Counted from the stretch's first letter, positions 29,405 through 38,249 are shown. The stretch: 64,000 bases of DNA from Spartinivicinus marinus (GCF_026309355.1 NZ_JAPJZK010000001.1:3802501-3866500); one strand, 5' to 3'. Notes: generated by a model not told the origin, from the letters alone. Made by a program: numbers and translations.

Positions 29405-29557
29405 TGTAGCCAAAGCGAATGGCTTTTCGGGGCGACCGTCGAGCGATGAAACCCCATGAGTTTATGTTTTTATAAATGATTGAGGTGAATTGTGACGACA
29501 ACAAACCCTAAAAATCATTCGAGAAGGGTATAGAATCAAAAATTTTATTTATGAGGT

Positions 29558-31216
29558 ATGGAGACCGTGCAGTACCATCAAACTCAACTTCAAGCTTTAC
29601 TTGCATCAACCACTGCTTTTGCCACTGAGCAAAATACTAATGCATTATTAAAAAAAATTGTTATTCATGCAGGCGAAGTGATTTCCGCAGAAGGTGTGGC
29701 TATTTTTGTTTTGGATGTGACGAAAACCTATTTAAATCTAAAAGTAGCCAAATGGCTGGATGAAGTACAAGAGGTCAACGAAACAGAAGGTATTCCTCTG
29801 CAATCGGTTGGTCAGTTTAACACAGATAATATCTGTGTATTTGCTGCATTAACTGGTAAACCACAGTTGATTGATGATATTTATGCGGGGTTTATAGGCT
29901 TCGATTTTTCATCCATTTATGAACAAGATAAACGTTATGATACTAAAACCCGTTCGTTAATGGTGGTGCCGTTGCGTGATCATGAAGAAAAAACCTTGGG
30001 GGTGCTGCTATTAGCCAATGCCAGAAATCAGCAGGGGGAGCCTTCTTCATTTGTTGCTATGGAAGCATTAGCCTTATCCTTTGCAGCCCATGCTGCAGTG
30101 GCATTAAATAATGCGTATTTAATTGATGCCAATAAAAAGTTAATTGATTTACTGGGTGAAACCAATCAGCAGCTTGAAAAAGAAAATAAACACTTAAAGC
30201 AAAGTCGTAAACGTTTAAATAACTACCAAATTATTGGTGAAAGCCAGACGATGCAGCAGGCATATGCTTTAATGGATAAGGTGGTTGCCTCGCCCGTTAA
30301 TGTCTTGTTAAGAGGCGAAACTGGCACTGGTAAAGAAGTGTTTGCCCGAGCTATTCATAATAATAGTGAGCGTAGTAACAAACCTTTTATTACTCAGAAC
30401 TGTGCGGCTGTGCCTGAGCAATTGTTGGAAAGTGAACTATTTGGCTACAAAAAAGGTAGTTTTACTGGTGCAACTACTGATAAAAAAGGATTATTTGATG
30501 AAGCAAATGGTGGCACGCTATTTTTAGATGAAATTGGCGATATGCCATTAAATTTGCAAGCAAAGTTGTTAAGAGTTTTGCAAGAAGGGGAAGTACGGCC
30601 ATTAGGGGCCACTCAGTCCCATAAAGTGGATGTGAGAATTATTGCAGCTACCCACTGTGACTTGGAGGGAAAGATAACTGCGGGCAGTTTTAGAGAAGAC
30701 TTATACTATCGATTGAGTGTTTTCCCTATTTTTCTCCCTGCCTTAAGAGAGCGGGGGGATGATGTTATTGTATTAGCAAAGCATTTTATCCGGCTATATG
30801 CGAAAAACTATGGTAATTTACCCGCCCGACTAGCCCCATCCACAATTGAAATACTTAAAAGCTATTCATTCCCTGGTAATGTTCGGCAATTGCAGAATAT
30901 TATAGAGCGAGCAGTATTATTAGTAGAGTCAGGTACAGCTATTTTACCAGAGCACTTACCAGAACAGGTCTGCAATGCTGAATCAGCAGAGTCAGTTGGC
31001 ACAGAATTACAAACCTTCTCACTGGAAAATTTACCTGTTAAACAATCCTTAAAAAAAGCAGTTCAGGACTATGAAAGTGCTTTAATTGAACGCTATTTGC
31101 AAGCCAATAACTGGAACCAAACTCGTACTGCAGAAGTACTCAATATGCCAAGACGAACATTAGTGGAAAAAATTAATCGCTATAAAATAGTGACTAAAGG
31201 GAAGCGAGATGGATAA
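29558..31216 (+). CDS. vasH: Sigma-54-dependent transcriptional activator, VasH-like
   Basis: A bacterial enhancer-binding protein that should use ATP to open sigma-54 promoters. In T6SS clusters this position belongs to VasH, which activates hcp and other T6SS genes. The 552 residues comprise a GAF-type sensor (about 20-180), a coiled linker, an AAA+ domain (about 222-460) and a Fis-type helix-turn-helix at the C-terminus (NWNQTRTAEVLNMPRRTLVEKINRY). Walker A GETGTGKE is at 253-260. The sigma-54 loop reads GSFTGA at 300-305 instead of the consensus GAFTGA. Walker B is GGTLFLDEIGD. I could not find a good -24/-12 promoter in the window, so its targets may lie elsewhere. Confidence 0.92.
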   Translation: METVQYHQTQLQALLASTTAFATEQNTNALLKKIVIHAGEVISAEGVAIFVLDVTKTYLNLKVAKWLDEVQEVNETEGIPLQSVGQFNTDNICVFAALTGKPQLIDDIYAGFIGFDFSSIYEQDKRYDTKTRSLMVVPLRDHEEKTLGVLLLANARNQQGEPSSFVAMEALALSFAAHAAVALNNAYLIDANKKLIDLLGETNQQLEKENKHLKQSRKRLNNYQIIGESQTMQQAYALMDKVVASPVNVLLRGETGTGKEVFARAIHNNSERSNKPFITQNCAAVPEQLLESELFGYKKGSFTGATTDKKGLFDEANGGTLFLDEIGDMPLNLQAKLLRVLQEGEVRPLGATQSHKVDVRIIAATHCDLEGKITAGSFREDLYYRLSVFPIFLPALRERGDDVIVLAKHFIRLYAKNYGNLPARLAPSTIEILKSYSFPGNVRQLQNIIERAVLLVESGTAILPEHLPEQVCNAESAESVGTELQTFSLENLPVKQSLKKAVQDYESALIERYLQANNWNQTRTAEVLNMPRRTLVEKINRYKIVTKGKRDG

Positions 31217-31582
31217 CTAACCAATACCCTCTACATCTGAGCCTTCTGCAAAATGGGCTAAGAATGCTTGGTCTTCGGGTTGAATCTCTGTAAACAGCAA
31301 ACCTAATTGAAAAAAATCTTCTTTTGCTAGCACGTGGCGAACTTCAGCCATGGTGTTGATTACTATTTTTTTGTTTTGAATTAGTGCTTGAACCGTTAAT
31401 GAAATAACCTGGGGCTTTTTAAAATAGCCCTCTGTTGCTATCAATACACCATGTTTTGAAATGTTAACTGTGATAGCAGGAATCGTTCGGCCTTGTTCAT
31501 CATCTTTGAGAGCGGCTTGCCATTTAACTTCACGCCTTATAGACCGCCGCTTTTCATGGAAGGATGGAGTACTAATAATCAT
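31217..31582 (-). CDS. PilZ domain protein (putative c-di-GMP receptor)
   Basis: A 121-residue single-domain PilZ protein. The two cyclic-di-GMP contact motifs are visible: the RxxxR type in KRRSIRREV (about residues 11-19) and N-x-S-x-x-G in NISKHG (about 40-45), followed by predicted beta strands. PilZ proteins relay the second messenger to motility, polysaccharide or secretion functions. It converges with the sigma-54 activator gene, and the two stop codons are directly adjacent, with no room for an independent terminator. Whether it acts on the T6SS is not known. Confidence 0.82.
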   Translation of the reverse strand: MIISTPSFHEKRRSIRREVKWQAALKDDEQGRTIPAITVNISKHGVLIATEGYFKKPQVISLTVQALIQNKKIVINTMAEVRHVLAKEDFFQLGLLFTEIQPEDQAFLAHFAEGSDVEGIG

Positions 31583-31838
31583 CTCTCTTATATCTTCAAC
31601 AAAGATCAGTTGTTTTCAAAAAGGTTTTGAAGTGCCTAGATAAGAGTATAGCAACAAACCTGCGATATGCCTCCAGCTCCACGTTCTCAAGCATTCTAGG
31701 TACTAGCTCTTAGCAGATTAGCTACTCTTGTGCATCTATTGTTTAGACGTACGCTTCCCGTCTAAGTTGAATTCTATCAATCAAAGGTATCCATACTTCA
31801 ACTATACTCAAAAAACTGGGTTTTCATTTAAAAAGTAT

Positions 31839-32526
31839 ATGCAGCGATTAAAAGTTATCATTTTAATGTGTTTTATTATTGGAAGGTTTTCGGAAGGGAA
31901 AGAATATCTTGTTGGTGTAGAAAATACAATGTACTACCCTCATTATAATTTTACTAAATCTAAAGAAAATGAGAGCTATGCAAAGGTTGTTTTTGACCTC
32001 TTTGCTGATAAAAAAGGATATAGATTGAAATATTATTCGCTACCAATTAAACGCTTAAAGGAAAGTTTTTTGATAGAAAAAACACTTGATTTTTTATATC
32101 CAGATCATCCTTGGTGGACACCAAATATGAAGAAAAATGTGCGGGTTGTTTATAGTAAAACAGTGGTGACTACCATTGGGGGAACGTTGGTTTTGCCAAT
32201 GAACAAAGGACGTGGAATTGATTGATCAAAAAAAGGTAACAATTTATCGATCTAGCGATGCTCCTAATCTGTTAGAGATGGTTATATTAGGGCGAGTAGA
32301 TGGAGCTGATATGGAGCTTTCAGTAGCAAATTTTCATCTTCAACGCATGGTTAAATTGAAGTCTTTAATAGTAGATCCAGACTTGCCTTATGTGTTAAAT
32401 CCTTTTCATTTGTCTACAATAAAGCACCCTGAGATTATTCAAGAGTTCAACATGTTTTTAAAAGAAAATGAAAAAAAACTCACGAGCATAAAGCAAAGCA
32501 TGAATATTATAGAGACAATTGAGTGA
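31839..32526 (+). pseudogene. Frameshifted periplasmic substrate-binding protein (solute-binding family 3-like)
   Basis: Two overlapping frames make one protein. The first part (31839-32225, MQRLKVIILMCFIIGRFSEGKEYLVGVEN) has a signal peptide and the start of an amino-acid-type solute-binding fold. The second (in frame from about 32212 to 32526) continues with KKVTIYRSSDAPNLLEMVILGRVDGADMELSVANF and ends near residue 230. The switch lies around 32213-32225 next to the short tandem ATTGATTG. Removing one base there would restore a single frame of normal length. It may be a true pseudogene, a sequencing error or, less likely, programmed frameshifting. No transport partners are adjacent. Confidence 0.65.
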
Positions 32527-32595
32527 GGCTCGGTACACCTCATACACTTAAATTGTTAGCTAGCAGTGACTTTATCAATGTTGAAAAACCATCAA

Positions 32596-33048
32596 TCAAT
32601 AGTTGCTTAATTGAATGGTTCGTAGCTTGGTATGGTAGATATTACAAAACATGACATCAACATTCGAAATGCCACGAGCTACTACCCCAATTCTGTCGCA
32701 GTCAGCATTACGGAATTTGATCCACGCGCGCTGTGAGTGTTTTAGTGCATTACGGCTATCTTTTGCAAGAGGTCCTTCAAATCCATTTTTCATTAAGCTT
32801 TGATAAGTTTTATTTAGCTCGCTGTCTGCCTGCTGAAATAATTTTTCTGCACATGCCCAATAGTTATCTTGGTTACCATCCTTTTCATACTGCTTGTGAC
32901 AGGTAGTATTTGAGAATGACGCTTTAATATCCGCAATAGGGTCAGCTAGTATTGCTGAGGGGGTTATTGTCAATGCCGAGAATATTGTGGCCGCGAAAAC
33001 TCTTTTTATGTCGATAAAAGAAGTTATTTTTACCATCTTGCTCTCCAT
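32596..33048 (-). CDS. LprI/DUF1311 family secreted protein
   Basis: A 150-residue protein with an N-terminal signal peptide (hydrophobic FAATIFSALTITPSAILA, cleavage likely after ILA near residue 35). The mature part has the LprI/DUF1311 pattern: cysteines at CHKQYEKD and CAEKLFQQADSELNKTYQSLM, then LKHSQRAWIKFRNADCDRIG and a final CN. Mycobacterial LprI inhibits lysozyme. For most members the role is unproven. ATG at 33036 is an alternative start. It stands alone on the minus strand between the broken binding-protein gene and the ankyrin gene. Confidence 0.75.
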   Translation of the reverse strand: MESKMVKITSFIDIKRVFAATIFSALTITPSAILADPIADIKASFSNTTCHKQYEKDGNQDNYWACAEKLFQQADSELNKTYQSLMKNGFEGPLAKDSRNALKHSQRAWIKFRNADCDRIGVVARGISNVDVMFCNIYHTKLRTIQLSNY

Positions 33049-33483
33049 TTAAATATCCATCTTACCATCTTAGCCTTATGTAACAAAACCTATTACTCTA
33101 AAAGTTACTTTTTGTGAAACTATAACAGAACCCTGCTATTTTCAAGACATCTTAGTTATTAAATTGCAATAATTAGAAACAAGCATAATAATTCGCAGAC
33201 TGGGTAATCCTATCATCATTATCACCATAGGCTGTAGATGACTAGACTGACTTAGTTGATGTATTGGCTATTGACCTGTGTGTCTATGCAGTGATGATGA
33301 TCCACTATGGATAATACCTTTGACAACCATGTAACAAAAAATAACATAACGGCTACATATTAGAGGTGTCCTTAAGCTTTGTAGGATCTAGCGCAGTACA
33401 CTTTACCCTTTTATTGTCGTACAATAAAAACAGCTCAGAGTAAGAAGTTGCTAGATAAATATCAGTAATTACTTGCTCTGATT
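33049..33483. other. Intergenic region with a 9-bp inverted repeat
   Basis: A 435-base AT-rich gap between divergent genes with no supportable ORF. The one clear structure is TTTTATTGT (33409-33417), CGT, ACAATAAAA (33421-33429), a perfect inverted repeat 54 bases before the first possible start of the ankyrin gene. It could be an operator or a weak terminator. I see no convincing -35/-10 pair. Confidence 0.45.
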
Positions 33484-36144
33484 ATGGTATTACTTTTTTA
33501 TGCTTCTATTGGCACTATACGGAACTTAGTCACTATGCCTCAAGCTGTATCATCATTTTCTTCCACCTTTTTTAACAATGTATATCAGCCTACTTACGAC
33601 CCTAATCATTCACAGCAGGGATTGAATGATTCTGAAAGTATAGGTATTCGGTATCTCCCTAATCTACACAAAGACTTATCAAGTTTCCGGCACTCTCCTG
33701 ATTTTTCTAAATTTGAACAAGAGTACCGACAAAATTTAACTGCCCTAAAACGGCTTGCTCAGGATTGGCAGATTGACTGTAACCAGGCTTTTTCGACACT
33801 AGAAAATCGGTTGTTTGATAACCCGGCTTATTTTGGTCCTATGATTGATACCTTATATGGTATGGGAAAAGAGTCAATGGATGAACTGGTAGGGCTCTTT
33901 CAAAATGATAAAATACCTTTGCATACTCGGAAAAATGCACTACAAAATTTAGCTCAAGGGGTTACGGTGTGTTCAGAAGGTACCCTATCCAATATTCTCG
34001 TCACTGCAAGAGAGCTTGCACTAGCGGCAGGTGGCATAGCAGAGAGCTTGCAATATTCAAAAGAAAAATCAATTGAGCAAATAATTGCTGGTTTTGTTAG
34101 AAAGCAACATAACCCCAAAAAAACTTATGAAATTCACTATGTAAATGCATACATGAATGCGTTAGCTAAACAGTTTGGTTTGAGAGAAATTAAAGATCGT
34201 TATACTTCAGAAGTTGCAGTGACTTCTGAAAATGTCAAAGCAGCTTATCGTGAAGTTTTCGAAAAATTAAGCCCTAGAGTTGTAATTGAGAGCTTACTGC
34301 AACCTTTAAATGAAGAAATTGAGTCTGCCTGGCAACAATATAAAACCTTAAGAGGGGAGGCTGTTTCAAAGCCTATTAGTTTTGAAGATTATAGTGCAGA
34401 TATTTTTACTACTGATGAGCACACTAGTCTACACCAAAAAATTGAAACTGCTTTAGATCAAATGGATCGTAAGCTTGGGTTAGCTCCTGGTGAATCTCAT
34501 GTCATTAAGCACGAAGATTTATTTATTTTAAATGATGATAGTCTAAGCCTTCAGCCAGGAACAACGTTGGCAGCCTTATCACTAACACGTTTTTTAGAAA
34601 CTCAAAACTGGCTATCAGAGACTGCTGAGCTTGCTTATTTTTCAGCTAATTCATCACTAGCCCCAAACCAATTAAGTGTTGCTTCATTTACGACTTTAAA
34701 ACAGCCAACTGCTGAAATTATTAAAAAAGGCGAGTTGTTTTTTATTCAAACTTTTGTACCTAATAGTCCTCAGCAGGAGCTACGACTGTTAACAGCAAAA
34801 GACCTGATAGACCTGGTACCTGACTATTGGCCGACAGGGAATGATCATCAGAATGATTGTATTAATCTAGTATCTGAAGCCATTAATAACACACGCAATA
34901 CTGAGTATTTATTAGATTTACCTCCAAAAATCTTAACTGCTTCCAATCAATGGCAGCACTTTTTTGACCGTTTAAGCAGTAAGCAGACAAATGACTATAT
35001 AGAGCGCCATACAGATGCTTTAGCTGACATAATAAAGCAGGCTCCACAAGGAACTTTAGCAAGAGGTTTAATGAGCTGGGCATTAAATACCAAAAACTCA
35101 AACTGGGTCGAGCATCTTTTAACCATTAATGTGTCGCCTAATACCCGTTTAGAAAAACAACAAACACCATTAATGATAGCAGCCAGTGCTGGGCAGTTTG
35201 ATATAGTTGAAACGCTCTTAGTTTCAGGTGCAGAGCTTAATTCGACTACAGTTGATGGTAAAACACCGGCGATGTTGGCAGCTGAAAATGGTCATGCAGA
35301 CATTTTAGATTTACTGCTAACCAACGATAAACGTAATATAGAAAGTCGTGACCAATCAGGTAATACGTCTTTAATGTTGGCTGCTGCCCAGGGGCATATT
35401 CAAGCTATTAAAGTGCTTTTACAGCACCAAGCAAGGGTTGACTCATCTAATAGCTACTCTCGTAGTACAACACCGCTAATGTTAGCTGCAGAAGCAGGCC
35501 ACTATAAGGCAGTAGAACTACTAGCAAAAAATAAAGCAAGCACTGAAAGGCTAAATGAGTATGGTAATACTCCACTTATGTTAGCTGCCGGGGCTGGTCA
35601 TCCAGAAGTTGTTAATGCTCTACTGAAATATGGAGCTGATATTGAGTCCTATACACAGCCTCAAGATTATACACCATTGATGAAAGCAGCAGCTAATGGA
35701 GAAGTTGCCATTGTTGGGCTTTTGCTTAGGCGTGGTGCAAATCTCCATGCGACATCATGGGATGAAAGGACGGCTTTAATGCATGCAGCAAAAAATGATC
35801 AGAGTGAAGTAATTAGATTATTAATAGAAAATAAGGCTAAGTTAGAAGCGGAAGATGATGAAGGAAAAACTGCACTTATGATAGCCGCTGAAAAGAACTC
35901 GCTTAATGCTGCAAAAGTCTTATTAGAGTTAGGTGCTAAACCTAACCACTTTGGTTTGAGAAAAACTTGGCATCCATTAACACTCGCAGCCAAAAAAGGG
36001 CATTTAGCAATGGTTAAACTGCTATTAGAGAATGGTGCGGATATTAAAGCTCGCTCAAAATTACATTCTGCTGAACATTATGCTAGGAAGCATGGGCACT
36101 TAGAAACAGCAGAATTTTTAGCAAGTTATGCCTTTCACGAATGA
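33484..36144 (+). CDS. Large ankyrin-repeat protein with unknown N-terminal region
   Basis: An 886-residue protein. Residues about 550-870 are 9 to 10 ankyrin repeats, each with the TPLMLAA...GH core (QTPLMIAASAGQ, NTSLMLAAAQGH, TTPLMLAAEAGH, YTPLMKAAANGE, RTALMHAAKNDQ and others). Ankyrin arrays bind other proteins. The N-terminal 550 residues are mostly helical-looking and I recognise no domain. There is no clear signal peptide, although the first 15 residues are hydrophobic if the ATG at 33484 is used. ATG 33535 (MPQAVSSFSSTFFNN) is an alternative, and neither start has a good ribosome binding site. It lies near the T6SS cluster but nothing in sequence proves it is an effector. A host-directed role is also possible. 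Confidence 0.8.
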   Translation: MVLLFYASIGTIRNLVTMPQAVSSFSSTFFNNVYQPTYDPNHSQQGLNDSESIGIRYLPNLHKDLSSFRHSPDFSKFEQEYRQNLTALKRLAQDWQIDCNQAFSTLENRLFDNPAYFGPMIDTLYGMGKESMDELVGLFQNDKIPLHTRKNALQNLAQGVTVCSEGTLSNILVTARELALAAGGIAESLQYSKEKSIEQIIAGFVRKQHNPKKTYEIHYVNAYMNALAKQFGLREIKDRYTSEVAVTSENVKAAYREVFEKLSPRVVIESLLQPLNEEIESAWQQYKTLRGEAVSKPISFEDYSADIFTTDEHTSLHQKIETALDQMDRKLGLAPGESHVIKHEDLFILNDDSLSLQPGTTLAALSLTRFLETQNWLSETAELAYFSANSSLAPNQLSVASFTTLKQPTAEIIKKGELFFIQTFVPNSPQQELRLLTAKDLIDLVPDYWPTGNDHQNDCINLVSEAINNTRNTEYLLDLPPKILTASNQWQHFFDRLSSKQTNDYIERHTDALADIIKQAPQGTLARGLMSWALNTKNSNWVEHLLTINVSPNTRLEKQQTPLMIAASAGQFDIVETLLVSGAELNSTTVDGKTPAMLAAENGHADILDLLLTNDKRNIESRDQSGNTSLMLAAAQGHIQAIKVLLQHQARVDSSNSYSRSTTPLMLAAEAGHYKAVELLAKNKASTERLNEYGNTPLMLAAGAGHPEVVNALLKYGADIESYTQPQDYTPLMKAAANGEVAIVGLLLRRGANLHATSWDERTALMHAAKNDQSEVIRLLIENKAKLEAEDDEGKTALMIAAEKNSLNAAKVLLELGAKPNHFGLRKTWHPLTLAAKKGHLAMVKLLLENGADIKARSKLHSAEHYARKHGHLETAEFLASYAFHE

Positions 36145-36174
36145 TTTGTAAAGTCAGGACTTTAGAGTAAGTCT

Positions 36175-36198
36175 GACTCAGTGATTAATCACTGAGTC
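36175..36198. terminator. Perfect 24-bp palindrome, likely bidirectional terminator of the ancestral locus
   Basis: The left half is GACTCAGTGATT and the right half its exact reverse complement. It sits 30 bases after the ankyrin stop and just beyond the ancestral stop codon (36203-36205, minus strand) of the binding-protein gene that the IS interrupted. It therefore probably served both convergent genes. T-runs are poor on both sides. Confidence 0.5.
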
Positions 36199-36217
36199 GA
36201 GGTTAATTAGGTTGATT

Positions 36218-36224
36218 TCTAATT
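36218..36224. repeat. Target-site duplication, left copy (TCTAATT)
   Basis: TCTAATT at 36218-36224 abuts the left IS end and is repeated exactly at 37431-37437 after the right end. Confidence 0.8.
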
Positions 36225-37430
36225 TGTAGTGGCTCAGACCTGATCGTACAGTTACCCACTTTTCTACAGGCATCTGTCAGTTTAGATTTGAGCCAAATTC
36301 TTTTCCGCCCAAACCGACTTACCATCCAGTAATGTTTGCATTGGAGTTCGTCCACAGCATTTTTTACCTTGATGGGTTCGTTTAATATTATAGTAATTTG
36401 TCCAATCGTCTAAATCTTTTTGCAGTTCATCAAGAGTCGTGTAGAGCTTTTTCCTAAAAACAACTTGATAAAACTCAGTTAAAATCGTTTTATGGAATCG
36501 CTCACAAATACCATTGGTTTGTGGTGACCTCGCTTTTGTCTTAGTGTGATCAATATCGCTTACTGCCAGATAGAGCTGATAATCATGGTCTTCAACACGC
36601 CCACAGTACTCTGTCCCCCTATCGGTTAATATTCGTAACATCGGTAATTGCTGCTCCTCAAAGAAGGGTAATACTCTGTCATTTAACATATCAGCAGCAG
36701 TGATCGCTGTCTTAGTGGTATAGAGCTTAGCAAAAGCCACTTTACTGTAAGTATCAATAAACGTTTGCTGATAAATACGTCCTACGCCTTTTAAATTGCC
36801 GACATAATACGTATCTTGAGAGCCAAGGTAACCAGGATGCATGGTTTCTATTTCACCACAGGCTTCGTCATCCTGTTTTTTTCTTTCAAGAGCAATGACT
36901 TGCGACTCCGAAAGAATGATACCTTCACGCGCCACCTTCTCTTCCAAGGCTTTTAATCGCTTTTTAAAATTTTCTAGATTATGCCTTAGCCAAATAGATC
37001 GAACACCACTTCCTGAAACGAATACACCTTGTTTTCTAAGCTCATTACTTGTTCTTGCTTGCCCATGAGCAGGGTACTCAACAGCATGTGCAACAACTGC
37101 ATTCTCAGTGGAATCATCAACACGGTTCTTGAGGTTCGGTGTTCTTCTGCTTTGGTTAGCAAGCGCTTCTACCCCTCCTTCCTCAGCAAGCTCTTGATAA
37201 CGATAAAACGTATCACGCGATACACCCATAATTTTACAGGCTCTAGAAACGTTACCAAGCTCTTCTGCAAGATTTAATAAACCAACTTTGTGTTTAATGA
37301 TGGGGTTGCTAGTATGGATCATTGAGAGTTACCTTTGTGCTTTGATTTAAAGATGATGATGCCTTTAAGAAAAGCGGGTAACTCTCTCTTATGCAAGAAG
37401 TAAATGTCAGATTAGGTCGAGACTAATTCA
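36225..37430 (-). mobile_element. IS481-family insertion sequence, 1,206 bp
   Basis: The boundaries come from three signs. Both ends start TG: TGTAGTGG from 36225 and, on the other strand, TGAATTAG from 37430. The first 26 bases of each end match at 16 positions, including GACCT and ACA. A 7-bp direct duplication TCTAATT flanks it. An inner shared block AGTTACCC plus CTTTTCT lies at 36250 and, inverted, at 37383. The element carries one intact transposase gene on the minus strand. The intact gene and exact duplication suggest a fairly recent insertion. Confidence 0.8.
36282..37322 (-). CDS. IS481-family transposase
   Basis: A 346-residue DDE transposase. The N-terminal helix-turn-helix region is ELGNVSRACKIMGVSRDTFYRYQELAEEGG (about 16-45). 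The catalytic core shows FIDTYSKVAFAKLY (first D), ILTDRGTEYCG (second D) and SPQTNGICERFHKTI (E). The C-terminal DWTNYYNIKRTHQGKKCCGRTPMQTL block is typical of the rve-type integrase core in IS481. The frame is intact, so it may be active. It cuts out and inserts DNA at target sites and here generated the flanking 7-bp duplication. Confidence 0.93.
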   Translation of the reverse strand: MIHTSNPIIKHKVGLLNLAEELGNVSRACKIMGVSRDTFYRYQELAEEGGVEALANQSRRTPNLKNRVDDSTENAVVAHAVEYPAHGQARTSNELRKQGVFVSGSGVRSIWLRHNLENFKKRLKALEEKVAREGIILSESQVIALERKKQDDEACGEIETMHPGYLGSQDTYYVGNLKGVGRIYQQTFIDTYSKVAFAKLYTTKTAITAADMLNDRVLPFFEEQQLPMLRILTDRGTEYCGRVEDHDYQLYLAVSDIDHTKTKARSPQTNGICERFHKTILTEFYQVVFRKKLYTTLDELQKDLDDWTNYYNIKRTHQGKKCCGRTPMQTLLDGKSVWAEKNLAQI

Positions 37431-37437
37431 TCTAATT
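37431..37437. repeat. Target-site duplication, right copy (TCTAATT)
   Basis: Exact match to 36218-36224, adjacent to the right IS end. On the minus strand it encodes the AIR codons of the interrupted gene. Confidence 0.8.
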
Positions 37438-37852
37438 GCCTGTATCTCATCTTCATAAAGTAGTGTTTGACTTGCTTTTATTTCTATTAGTGGTTTCATG
37501 ATTGGTAATGAGTATTCTGGACTGTACTTGAATTTTTCCGCATAAACAGAAGTTACCATTTGACCGTCAAATGTACGTATATAGCTGTTGCCTCGTGTGC
37601 TAGTAAATGCCAACCCTTTTAGAGCTTGTGATACTTTTTCAGGTGTATAGCTAGCAGCTTTTTTAACCGCAGTCTGCCATGCTGAGATTGCATCGTAAGT
37701 ACAAAATGAAAACTCTATTGGTATTTCATTATATTTTTGTTTATAGGTATCAAATAGTTTTTTGGTTAATGGGTATATGAATGGACTGTTGTCATCGCAC
37801 CGGATCACCCAGGAGATGTGTTACCATCACTCTTCACCCCTAAAATGAATTG
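37431..37852 (-). pseudogene. Remnant of an ABC-type branched-chain/urea-like substrate-binding protein
   Basis: Only the C-terminal third of a type 1 periplasmic binding protein remains: VIRCDDNSPFIYPLTKKLFDTYKQKY, FSFCTYDAISAWQTAVKKAASYTPEKVSQALKGLAF and TRGNSYIRTFDGQMVTSVYAEKF. The IS supplies a TGA (37428-37430) right after AIR. Without the IS the frame would run on across the target site as AIRNQPN and stop at 36203-36205, so the insertion replaced only the last four residues. Upstream the frame is closed by a stop at 37821-37823. The matching upstream piece LGVKSDGNTSPG is in a shifted frame, which points to an older frameshift and loss of the N-terminal part. Confidence 0.65.
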
Positions 37853-38249
37853 TGACTGATATATAATCAGCGGGTGATAATTTTTCGAGAAAATCAAAAT
37901 TTATTTTTATATGTTTTTATACACTTTAGGTGCAGCTGCTATTAGTGGTGTTGATGGTAGAAATAAAATGATTTCCGAGTTATGCGTGCTTTAAGTCACA
38001 GTTTAGTTGCTGCCTGCTTATCTTTATTAAGCGTGCTATTTTGGGTTTCTCTAATATCGCTTCTCTTTGACATTGGTCTGGCGTTTAAATTGCTAAAACT
38101 AGATTGAATTCTGCTTACCCTCGCTGATTTTTTGTTACATTAGTGAATTATTCTTTTAGTAAGTAGCGTACTTTTTGAGTAGTTCATGGCCAAGCGAATG
38201 TCAGATGTAGCTATTGTTTTGGTTTTTCAGTGAATAGGGAATTAATAGT
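37853..38249. other. Intergenic region upstream of hscC
   Basis: About 400 bases with no gene I can support. TTGACA at 38067-38072 on the plus strand could be a -35 box for hscC, but the best hexamer 17 bases on (TTGCTA) is weak. AGGGAA lies about 9 bases before the hscC ATG. Confidence 0.35.
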
